From: CAVPEW01 sp050247895
GTDB taxonomy: Bacteria; Actinomycetota; Acidimicrobiia; Acidimicrobiales; VFJN01
Length of the DNA: 14,750 nt
Assembly: GCA_050247895.1 (NCBI GenBank)
Contig: JBFWTJ010000071.1
Span: forward strand, 1-14,750
Direction of reading: 5' to 3'
The notes under the pieces were generated by a model. That model saw only the letters and a program-made list of their open reading frames with translations, ran no database searches and was not told the DNA's origin. A program made the position numbers and the translations under genes. Positions 1 through 5,896 of the stretch are shown one piece after another (the stretch's first letter is position 1; the number at the start of each line of letters is the position of its first letter).

Positions 1-585
1 GACGGCGATCACCAGGATGGCGCCGATGTCGTCGGCCACGGCCAGGGTGAGCAGGAAGACCTTGCCGGCCAGGGGCACGCGCCGGCCGAGCAGGGTGACC
101 ACGCCGACGGCGAAGGCGATGTCGGTGGCGGTGGGGATGGCCCATCCGCCGCTCCCGGCGCCGCCGCTGTTGAGCGACGTGTACAGGAGGGCGGGGACCG
201 CCATGCCGCCCAGGGCGGCGATCACGGGCAGGGCCACGGCGCGGAGGTCCTGCAGCTCGCCGTGGACGACCTCCCGCTTGATCTCGACCCCGACGAGCAG
301 GAAGAAGGCGGTCATGAGCGCGTCGTTGACCCAGGCCTGGAGCGAGAGGTGGTCGAGGTGCAGGAGGCCGCCGAGCTCGACGCGCAGGGGGGTGGCCCAC
401 AGGTCGAAGTAGGAGTCGGACCACGGGGAGTTGGCCCAGGCGATGGCGACCACGGCGGCGGCGAGCATGACCACGCCGCCGGCGGCCTCGTGGCGCAGGA
501 GCCGTTGGAGGGGCTGCACCACCGTGCGGGGGATGTAGCGGTCGGACTCGCTCCAGGTGTGCTTCAGGGGCATGCCGGTGGCCAT
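1..585 (-). CDS. nhaA: Na+/H+ antiporter NhaA, N-terminal part (runs off the window)
   Basis: The first 195 codons of a second NhaA-type antiporter are present; the C-terminal half lies beyond base 1. The family exchanges Na+ (or Li+) for H+ across the inner membrane in pH and sodium homeostasis. Visible hallmarks are the N-terminal AAGG helix, WANSPW (about 50-55), the NDALMTAFFLLVGVEIKRE segment (87-105), ATDIAFAVGV with the conserved Asp154, and VADDIGAI with the ion-binding Asp pair 185/186. These match the Asp133 and Asp163/164 positions of E. coli NhaA. The ATG at 583-585 is chosen because GGGAGA lies 12 nt upstream; an in-frame ATG at 571-573 is the alternative. The gene starts 26 nt after the winged-helix gene stops, so co-transcription is likely. 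Family assignment is secure. Whether the protein is intact cannot be seen. Confidence 0.93.
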   Translation of the reverse strand, partial: MATGMPLKHTWSESDRYIPRTVVQPLQRLLRHEAAGGVVMLAAAVVAIAWANSPWSDSYFDLWATPLRVELGGLLHLDHLSLQAWVNDALMTAFFLLVGVEIKREVVHGELQDLRAVALPVIAALGGMAVPALLYTSLNSGGAGSGGWAIPTATDIAFAVGVVTLLGRRVPLAGKVFLLTLAVADDIGAILVIAV

Positions 586-611
586 GGCGCGGGTCGGTCT
601 CCCGGTGCGGG

Positions 612-956
612 TCAGGGTCGGACGGGCCGGTCGGAGGCGCCCGGGACCTCGAGGACCACGCCGCGGCTGCGCACGGTGTGGAGGTGCAGGCCCACCGCCT
701 CGAGCCGCTTGGCCAGGCGGGCCACGAGGGTGCGGATGGAGTTGAGGCGACGGCTGCCGCCGGCCGAGGCGTAGGCCCGGGCGAGGTCCTCGGTGCGCAC
801 GAGCCGGCCGACGTTGTCCAGCAGGAGCTCGACCACGGGCAGCTGCGTGTCGGGGATGGCGATCCAGCGGCCGTCGTAGCGCAGGAGCCCGGCGTCGTCG
901 AGGGCCGGTCGGGGAGCGGCCGTGGTGGAAGAGGTGAGGTCCGGTGGCTCGTCCAT
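612..956 (-). CDS. Stand-alone winged-helix (OmpR/PhoB C-terminal type) DNA-binding protein
   Basis: This 114-aa protein consists almost only of a Trans_reg_C-like winged helix. A short strand and IPDTQLPVVELLLDN helix (34-48) are followed by RLVRTEDLARAYA (51-63), a recognition-helix candidate SIRTLVARLAKRLEAVG (73-89) and a wing TVRSRGVVLEV (94-104). The last matches the TVRGxGY wing of response-regulator effector domains. There is no receiver domain, so a phosphorelay input is absent or separate. It lies 26 nt upstream of the partial nhaA and is probably in its operon, so control of that antiporter is a reasonable inference. The ATG at 954-956 has no Shine-Dalgarno sequence: the bases before it are nearly pure C on the coding strand. 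The open frame continues upstream through amt, but that part is a shadow. The target is unknown. Confidence 0.72.
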   Translation of the reverse strand: MDEPPDLTSSTTAAPRPALDDAGLLRYDGRWIAIPDTQLPVVELLLDNVGRLVRTEDLARAYASAGGSRRLNSIRTLVARLAKRLEAVGLHLHTVRSRGVVLEVPGASDRPVRP

Positions 957-964
957 GGGCGGGA

Positions 965-1002
965 GGGGGGGGGGGGGGGGTCCCGGCCGGGGGGGGGGGG
1001 GG
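965..1002. repeat. Paired G homopolymer tracts (G16 and G14)
   Basis: The plus strand has 16 consecutive G (965-980), the 8-nt interruption TCCCGGCC, then 14 consecutive G (989-1002). On the minus strand these are C tracts in the leader of the winged-helix gene, directly after the amt terminator-like hairpin. Such tracts can slip during replication and can form quadruplex structures on the G strand. They are also prone to sequencing and assembly error, so exact lengths should be treated as uncertain. Confidence 0.85.
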
Positions 1003-1007
1003 CGGGG

Positions 1008-1024
1008 CCGCCCCACGGGGGCGG
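1008..1024 (-). terminator. GC-rich hairpin directly after amt
   Basis: CCGCCCC (1008-1014) and GGGGCGG (1018-1024) form a perfect 7-bp stem with a 3-nt loop, starting 3 nt after the amt stop codon. On the minus strand it is followed by C-rich sequence and has no U tract. It may work as a non-canonical terminator or as a 3' mRNA stabiliser. The structure is seen; the function is inferred. Confidence 0.5.
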
Positions 1025-1027
1025 TCC

Positions 1028-2482
1028 TCAGATCTCGGCCCGTTCCGCGGAGGTGGACGGGGCGGGCGACGGCATGCCGGCGGCGACGGGGACGACGCTG
1101 AAGGAGCCGAAGCCCTCGCCGTAGCCGGGGGAGCCGTGCTCGAGGACGTCGAGCCCGGCGAGCTCCTCCTCCTCGGAGACCCGCAGGCCCACGGTGGCCT
1201 TGAGCACGGCGAACAGGACGTAGGCGGTGATCGAGGTCCAGATGGCGATGGCGATCACGCCGATGACCTGGGTGACGAGCTGGTCGGCGCCGCCACCGTA
1301 GAAGAGGCCCTGGGACCACAGCTCGGTGTCGTCGCGGGCGAACAGGCCGACGCAGATGGTGCCGAAGGCGCCGCAGACGCCGTGGACCGACACCGCGCCG
1401 ACCGGGTCGTCGACCTTGATCACCCGGTCGATGAAGTCGACCGCGAAGACCACCAGCACGCCCGAGGCCAGGCCGATGATGATGGCCGCCTGGGGGGTGA
1501 CCGCGGCGGTGCCGGCGGTGATGCCGACCAGGCCGGCGAGCAGCCCGTTGCCGGTCATGCCCACGTCGGGCTTGCCCGACTTGGCCCACACCGTGGCCAT
1601 GGCGGCCAGCGCGCCGGCGGCGGCGGCCATGGTGGTGGTCACCGCGATGCCACCGATGGCGCCGTCGGCGGCGAGCTCGGAGCCGGGGTTGAAGCCGTAC
1701 CAGCCGACCAGGAGGATGAAGCAGCCCAGGATGGCGAAGGGGATGTTGTGGCCGAGGATGGCGCGGGGCTTGCCGTCGGGGCCGTACTTGCCGATGCGGG
1801 GTCCGAGGGCCTTGGCGCCCCAGAAGGCGGTGAGGCCGCCGACCATGTGGACGATGCTCGACCCGGCGAAGTCGTGGTAGCCGACGGGCAGCGGTCCCGC
1901 GCCCTGGGCCAGCCAGCCGCCGCCCCACTGCCAGCGCACGACCACCGGGTAGATGATCAGGCTGATCACGAAGCTGTAGGCCAGGTAGGCCTTGAACTTC
2001 GTGCGCTCGGCCATGGACCCCGAGACGATGGTGGCCGCGGTGGCGGCGAAGGCCACCTGGAAGGTGAAGAAGACCGGGACGGTCAGGGTGCCGTAGGTGA
2101 AGGCGCCGTCGCCGAGGAAGAACCCGTCGGCGCCGAAGAACTTCCCGAACCCGTCGAGCGACCCGCCGTAGGCGATGGCGAAGCCGATGGCCAGGAAGGC
2201 GATGGCCCCGGCGCAGAAGTCGATGAGGTTCTTCATCATGATGTTGGCCACGTTCTTGGCCCGCGTGAGCCCTGCTTCGACCAGCGCGAAGCCGGCCTGC
2301 ATGAAGATGACCAGGACGCCGGCGAGCAGGATCCAGACGTTGTCCAGGTTCGCCTGGACCTCCGCCGCGTCCTGCGCGAACGCCGGGGCGGCGGAGCCGA
2401 GGACGCCGACGACGGCGAGGACCCCGCCGGTGAGGAGCTTGCGCCTCGCTCGTCGGGGGCGGCTGGCGGACGGGTGGTGCAT
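1028..2482 (-). CDS. amt: Ammonium transporter (Amt/MEP/Rh family)
   Basis: A 484-aa polytopic membrane protein that conducts ammonium into the cell. Residues 1-36 look like a cleavable signal peptide ending in APAFA before Gln37, as in many bacterial Amt proteins. The mature part has about 11 hydrophobic segments. The N-terminal Amt signature is LAGVLVIFMQAGFALVEAG (53-71), continuing to KNVANIMMKN. The pore signature includes FQVAFA (141-146), GSSIVHMVGG with pore His212, and SVHGVCGAFGT with the twin His367. The tail contains LDVLEHG (444-450) and a downstream Gly-Tyr, matching the conserved cytosolic tail that contacts PII proteins; no glnK or glnB gene is in view. The ATG at 2480-2482 is chosen over longer in-frame starts because AGGAGA precedes it at good spacing and the signal peptide begins there. 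Length is normal for the family. Confidence 0.96.
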   Translation of the reverse strand: MHHPSASRPRRARRKLLTGGVLAVVGVLGSAAPAFAQDAAEVQANLDNVWILLAGVLVIFMQAGFALVEAGLTRAKNVANIMMKNLIDFCAGAIAFLAIGFAIAYGGSLDGFGKFFGADGFFLGDGAFTYGTLTVPVFFTFQVAFAATAATIVSGSMAERTKFKAYLAYSFVISLIIYPVVVRWQWGGGWLAQGAGPLPVGYHDFAGSSIVHMVGGLTAFWGAKALGPRIGKYGPDGKPRAILGHNIPFAILGCFILLVGWYGFNPGSELAADGAIGGIAVTTTMAAAAGALAAMATVWAKSGKPDVGMTGNGLLAGLVGITAGTAAVTPQAAIIIGLASGVLVVFAVDFIDRVIKVDDPVGAVSVHGVCGAFGTICVGLFARDDTELWSQGLFYGGGADQLVTQVIGVIAIAIWTSITAYVLFAVLKATVGLRVSEEEELAGLDVLEHGSPGYGEGFGSFSVVPVAAGMPSPAPSTSAERAEI

Positions 2483-3045
2483 GTGGCTTCTCCTTGGTCG
2501 GGCTCCGGCGTCGGGCCGGAGGCTCGGGCGGCGCGCACGGGCGCGCCGGGCCTTCCCGCGGCCCTGGTGGGTCGCGGCGCTGGGGTCGGGGGCGGCCCGG
2601 TTGCCCTGCCGGGCACCGCGGGACGGGCGCACCTCGCCGACGGCGAGTCGAGCTGGGGCGGTCGGCCCCGGCGTGATCCGGTGGCGATCGGACGATCGGG
2701 TCCCGGGCCCGGGGCCGCCGTGCGTCGGCGGCAGCCCGTGGGCCGGCCCCTGGTTCGCACGGCTCCGGCGCGACCCGGCGGTGACCGGGTGGTCGCGGAC
2801 CGGACGGGAGGCGGGCTGCTCGTCCGGCCGTGTCCGGGTCGGCGAGCGGACCGCCTCCGTCGCGGGGCGCACCGGGGCCCGGGCCCGGCCCGCGGGGTCA
2901 GAGGGCGTCGGGTCGGTGGCCTCGCCGCACGTCGTGCGACGCTCGGGAGGAGCTCACCGTGCCCGGCACGTCTCCACCGCCGGCGAGCCGGATCTCGGGT
3001 CGACCCGGAGGTCCGGGCCGGTGCCGATCCGCGCGCGGGGGCGTG
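2483..3045. other. Long GC-rich region upstream of amt, no supported gene
   Basis: These 563 bases separate amt from the 104-aa gene. No open frame here shows a recognisable protein together with a ribosome site and independent extent. Short perfect inverted repeats are visible: GCCCGG/CCGGGC (2595-2600 and 2609-2614), CTCGCC/GGCGAG with a 3-nt loop (2633-2647), and the 12-bp palindrome CCCGGGCCCGGG (2702-2713). The amt promoter and any nitrogen-responsive site should be here, but I see no convincing -35/-10 pair. The only clear signal is the amt ribosome site just before 2482. Confidence 0.6.
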
Positions 3046-3360
3046 CTAGGCGAGGGCGGGGGGTCCGCGCCGGGCCAGGTGGGCCCAGGACAGGACCGGG
3101 TCGCCGGTGCGGTCGTCGTTGGCGACGAAGATGCGCCGCAGGGCGACCAGGCAGACGGCGATGACCAGGATGCGGACGACGGTCGACGCCGCCGACTCGG
3201 TGGGGATGACGACCTTGGAGGTCGACACGTTGCCCGAGGCGACGACGCTGCTGGTGCCGGTGTCGGCCTGCTGGATGTCCGCCGCGCTCCCGTTGGAGGG
3301 GTCGACGGCCAGGGTCAGCAGGAGGCAGACCAGCAACGCACGCACCGCGAACCGCGCCAT
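3046..3360 (-). CDS. Small exported or membrane protein of unknown function
   Basis: I do not recognise this 104-aa protein. It starts with a signal-peptide-like segment, MARF then AVRALLVCLLLTLAV (5-19), with possible cleavage near NGSA-AD (about 26). A Ser/Thr/Val-rich stretch follows, then a second hydrophobic segment, VVRILVIAVCLVALRRIF (61-78), and a charged tail of about 25 residues. This suggests a short extracytoplasmic loop between two helices, or a cleaved protein held by one C-terminal helix. The ATG at 3358-3360 has GGGAGGG only a few bases upstream, which is close but usable. The gene lies 131 nt downstream of nhaA and 563 nt upstream of amt, so an operon link to either is not clear. 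It is likely real because of the paired hydrophobic segments and ribosome site, but it could be lineage-restricted. Confidence 0.6.
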   Translation of the reverse strand: MARFAVRALLVCLLLTLAVDPSNGSAADIQQADTGTSSVVASGNVSTSKVVIPTESAASTVVRILVIAVCLVALRRIFVANDDRTGDPVLSWAHLARRGPPALA

Positions 3361-3491
3361 CGCCCTCCCGTCCGTCCGTCACGTTCGAGCGACCCACGTC
3401 ACCCGACGGCGCGAACGATAAGGACGGCACGTTGCCGCTCTGTACGCCACCTGTTACGGCGTGCGTGCGCTTCGCTGTCGGGTTCCTGTCG

Positions 3492-4802
3492 TCAGGCGGG
3501 TTGCGGTGCGCGCCGCAGCACCAGGGCACCGGCCGACGCGGCCACCAGGGAGGCCGTCAGGATCCCGACCTTGGCCTCGTCGACGAGCGCCGCGCCGTCG
3601 AAGGCCAGCCCGGCGATGAAGGTCGACACCGTGAAGCCGACCCCGGCCAGCACGGCCATGCCGAGCAGGTGGCGCGGACCGACCCCGTCGGGCAGGTCGG
3701 CCCAGCCGAGCCGGCGGACCGCCGAGAGGGCGAGGAGGATCCCGACAGGCTTGCCCAGCACCAGCCCGGCCGCGACGCCCGCGGTGACCGGTGAGCCGAG
3801 CGCGTCGCCGAGCCGGTCGGGGGAGAGGTCGACGCCGGCGTTGGCCAGCGCGAAGAGCGGGACGACGACGTAGCTGGTCCAGGGGTGGAGGAGGCCGGCC
3901 AGCCGCTCGGTCGGGGCCACCGACTCGCGCAGGTCGAAGGACGCGGCCCGCACCGCGGCCGCCGTGACCTGAGGGTCGGCGGTGAGCCGGCCGGCGATCC
4001 GATCGGCGTCGGGGGCCGACAGCAGGGGCCGGGCCGGGGTGAGCAGGCCGAGGGCGACGCCAGCGATGGTGGCGTGGACGCCCGAGCCGAGCGTGGCGAG
4101 CCACACACCGGCCCCGAGGACGAGGTAGGCGGGGAGGTAGCGCACGCCGGCCCGGCGCAGGACGGCGACGGCGGCGAGGCCGGCGAGCGCGGCGAGGCCC
4201 CAGAGCGGGTCGAGGTCGTCGGTGTAGAAGAGGGCGATGACCGCGACGGCGCCGAGGTCGTCGACGATGGCCAGGGCGAGCAGGAGCACCTTGAGCCCGG
4301 CGGGGACCCGGTCGCCGAGCAGGGCCAGCACGCCGAGGGCGAAGGCCACGTCGGTGGCCATCGGGATGCCCCAGCCCGCGCCGCCCTCCCCGCCGGCGTT
4401 GAGCGCCGTGTAGACGAGCGCCGGCACGACCATCCCGCCCAGCGCGGCGGCGGCCGGGGCCAGTGCGCCCCGCCACGTCCGCAGGGCGCCGGTGACCAGC
4501 TCGCCCTTGATCTCCAGGCCGATGACGAAGAAGAACACGGCCATCAGGCCGTCGTCGATCCAGTGGCGCAGGTCGTGCTCGATGCCGAACCGCCCGAGCT
4601 GGATGCCCAGGTCGGTGGCCCACAGGTCGTGGTAGGCGGCCGACCAGGGGGAGTTGGCCCAGGCCAGGCCGACCACGGCCGCGGCGACCAGCACCATCCC
4701 GCCCGCGGCCTCGACCTCGAGGAACCGGGCCAGGGGGCGACCCACGGCCCGGGCCAGGACGCCCTGGCCCCCGAGCCAGGTCGGACGGTCGTGCACGGTC
4801 AT
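3492..4802 (-). CDS. nhaA: Na+/H+ antiporter NhaA
   Basis: A complete 436-aa NhaA-type antiporter. The family catalyses pH-dependent exchange of Na+ or Li+ for H+ across the cytoplasmic membrane. Seen in order: AAGGMVLVAA (32-41), WANSPW (48-53), GLMAVFFFVIGLEIKGE (85-101), MATDVAFALGV with Asp151, AIVDDLGAVAVI with the Asp181/182 ion site, LGKPVGI with Lys351 (the equivalent of E. coli Lys300), and GVGFTVSTFIAGLAF (387-401). Length is close to E. coli NhaA plus a longer N-terminus and a central loop. The ATG at 4800-4802 is preceded by CAGGAG at about 9 nt; the open frame upstream of it lacks a ribosome site and family similarity. It is transcribed divergently from the aldolase operon. It is a paralogue of the partial NhaA at the window start but clearly diverged from it. 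Confidence 0.95.
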   Translation of the reverse strand: MTVHDRPTWLGGQGVLARAVGRPLARFLEVEAAGGMVLVAAAVVGLAWANSPWSAAYHDLWATDLGIQLGRFGIEHDLRHWIDDGLMAVFFFVIGLEIKGELVTGALRTWRGALAPAAAALGGMVVPALVYTALNAGGEGGAGWGIPMATDVAFALGVLALLGDRVPAGLKVLLLALAIVDDLGAVAVIALFYTDDLDPLWGLAALAGLAAVAVLRRAGVRYLPAYLVLGAGVWLATLGSGVHATIAGVALGLLTPARPLLSAPDADRIAGRLTADPQVTAAAVRAASFDLRESVAPTERLAGLLHPWTSYVVVPLFALANAGVDLSPDRLGDALGSPVTAGVAAGLVLGKPVGILLALSAVRRLGWADLPDGVGPRHLLGMAVLAGVGFTVSTFIAGLAFDGAALVDEAKVGILTASLVAASAGALVLRRAPQPA

Positions 4803-4894
4803 GCCGGGTGCTCCTGCAGGGGGTCGACGGATTCGTTCGCCGACCAGCCTTCCCGGCACGCCGGGACGCAGCTTAGACGAGAGCTGGGATATAA

Positions 4895-4906
4895 TTCGAT
4901 AACGAA
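4895..4906. promoter_or_regulatory. Inverted repeat in the nhaA/aldolase divergent promoter region
   Basis: TTCG-ATAA-CGAA is a perfect 4-bp inverted repeat with a 4-nt spacer inside an AT-rich island (about 4885-4925) that contrasts sharply with the surrounding GC-rich DNA. An exact TATAAT overlaps its left side (4890-4895, plus strand), but I find no matching -35 box. It may be part of the nhaA promoter or an operator. This is inference from composition and symmetry only. Confidence 0.3.
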
Positions 4907-4917
4907 ATAGCATTTGC

Positions 4918-4946
4918 TTGACATATGTCCGACCACTCAATACCGT
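4918..4946 (+). promoter_or_regulatory. Probable sigma70-type promoter of the aldolase-ABC operon
   Basis: TTGACA (4918-4923) is an exact consensus -35 box. After a 17-nt spacer comes TACCGT (4941-4946), which keeps the TAnnnT frame of a -10 box. Transcription would start near 4953, giving a leader of about 95 nt before the aldolase start at 5047. The weak -10 suggests an activatable or weak promoter. Confidence 0.5.
4920..4935. promoter_or_regulatory. Candidate operator(s) overlapping the aldolase promoter
   Basis: GACATATGTC (4920-4929) is a perfect 10-bp palindrome covering part of the -35 box. Overlapping it, ATGTCCGACCA (4925-4935) contains GT-N3-AC-N-A, the core described for FadR-subfamily GntR operators, and shares GTCCGACCA with the E. 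coli FadR site as I recall it. Binding here would sit between the -35 and -10 boxes and repress. The GntR protein encoded at 9012-9767 is the obvious candidate ligand. No binding data are visible from sequence. Confidence 0.4.
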
Positions 4947-5046
4947 CACCGACGAGCGCTGGCGGGGGCTCTCGGCCTTGGCCGTGGGTGCCGGCGCACC
5001 GTCGGCTTCGTCACCGGGCGAGGTCAGTAGGGGGAGGACGCGAGAG

Positions 5047-5847
5047 ATGTCTGTCGTCACGGGTCGTGTGGAGCGCCTGCGCGAGAAGCTGGAGGCCAAC
5101 CAACCCGCCCTCGGCGTGATGCCGACGCTCGGGAGCGAGCTCGCGGTCGAGACGTACGGCTGGGCCGGGTTCGACTACGTCATGGTCGACTTCGAGCACG
5201 GCTCGACCGACCTGTCGAAGATCGAGAACCTGGTCAGGGCAGCCGAGGTGTCCGGGATGAGCGCCCTGGCCCGGGTCTGGAGCCACGATCCCTGGATCCT
5301 CACCAAGGCGCTGGACACCGGGGTCATGGGCCTGGTCGTGCCCTTCGTGAACTCCGTCGAGCAGGCCGAGGCCATCGTGTCGGCGACGAGGTACCCGCCG
5401 GTGGGCACCCGGGGTTCGTGCCCAGCCATGCGGGTCGCCCGCGACCACTACATGCACGGCGGCTACCGCGCCTACATCGAGGCCGCCGGCAACCCGCTGG
5501 TCATCGCGATGATCGAGACGGTCCAGGGCTTGGAGGCGGTCGAGGAGATCGCCCAGGTCGAGCACATCGACGGGCTGTTCTTCGGTCCGGCGGACTTCAC
5601 GTTGTCGTCGGGCGTGAGCCTCGACTCGCTGTCCCAGGACGAGGTCGTCCGTGCCCGTGACCGCGTCAGGGACGCGGCGAAGCGTGCCGGCAAGATCGTG
5701 ATGGAGAACGCCTTCACACCGCAGGACGTGGTCGAGTCCCTGCAGGCGGGGGCCGGGATGAGCATCTGCGCCACCGACAGCCTGGCGCTCGGTCAGGCGG
5801 CGCGGCAGTTCGTCGACGGGGTGGTCGCCGAGGTGCGGGGTCGCTAG
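5047..5847 (+). CDS. HpcH/HpaI-family aldolase/citrate lyase-like protein
   Basis: A 266-aa class II (metal-dependent) pyruvate-type aldolase. Known members cleave 4-hydroxy-2-oxoheptanedioate or 2-keto-3-deoxy sugar acids to pyruvate plus an aldehyde. Seen: GFDYVMVDFEHG with catalytic-type His51, ALARV with Arg76, LDTGVMGLVVPFVNS (89-103), RYPPVGTRG (115-123), IETVQG with metal ligand Glu157, and GLFFGPADFTLSSG with metal ligand Asp183. These follow the HpaI His45/Arg70/Glu149/Asp175 layout. Length is typical. The ATG at 5047 is chosen because GGGGGAGG lies about 9 nt upstream; the frame is open back to 4918 but that stretch contains the promoter. It is first in an operon with a lipoprotein-dependent ABC importer, so its substrate may derive from the imported compound. 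The exact reaction is not determinable: 2-dehydro-3-deoxyglucarate aldolase and related activities are equally possible. Confidence 0.9.
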   Translation: MSVVTGRVERLREKLEANQPALGVMPTLGSELAVETYGWAGFDYVMVDFEHGSTDLSKIENLVRAAEVSGMSALARVWSHDPWILTKALDTGVMGLVVPFVNSVEQAEAIVSATRYPPVGTRGSCPAMRVARDHYMHGGYRAYIEAAGNPLVIAMIETVQGLEAVEEIAQVEHIDGLFFGPADFTLSSGVSLDSLSQDEVVRARDRVRDAAKRAGKIVMENAFTPQDVVESLQAGAGMSICATDSLALGQAARQFVDGVVAEVRGR

Positions 5848-5864
5848 GGCGGGCTCGGCCCGCC
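5848..5864 (+). promoter_or_regulatory. Intercistronic hairpin after the aldolase
   Basis: GGCGGGC (5848-5854) and GCCCGCC (5858-5864) form a perfect 7-bp stem with a TCG loop, starting immediately after the aldolase stop. No U tract follows. It may protect the upstream message from 3' decay or cause partial termination, setting the aldolase-to-transporter ratio. The role is inferred. Confidence 0.4.
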
Positions 5865-5896
5865 GTTCCGAAGTACGTGCGTCACATGGGGGGATC

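Noticed and set aside
2483..2872. N-terminal extension of Amt by 130 residues
   Set aside because: The extension is Pro/Arg-rich low-complexity sequence with no ribosome site, while the internal ATG has both AGGAGA and a signal peptide directly after it.
944..3049. A 701-codon open frame on the plus strand
   Set aside because: It is antisense to amt and the winged-helix gene, has Gly/Asp/Ala-rich shadow composition typical of GC-rich DNA, and shows no family motif.
2959..3873. GTG at 2959 with GGGAGGAG upstream opening a plus-strand frame
   Set aside because: The ribosome-like sequence is good but the frame runs antisense through the 104-aa gene and the end of nhaA and encodes nothing recognisable.
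4890..4895. Exact TATAAT on the plus strand as a -10 box
   Set aside because: No acceptable -35 hexamer lies 15-19 nt upstream; the TTGACA/TACCGT pair further down is a better plus-strand promoter.
3885..4910. A 341-codon plus-strand open frame overlapping nhaA
   Set aside because: It is antisense to a well-supported NhaA and lacks any recognisable domain.
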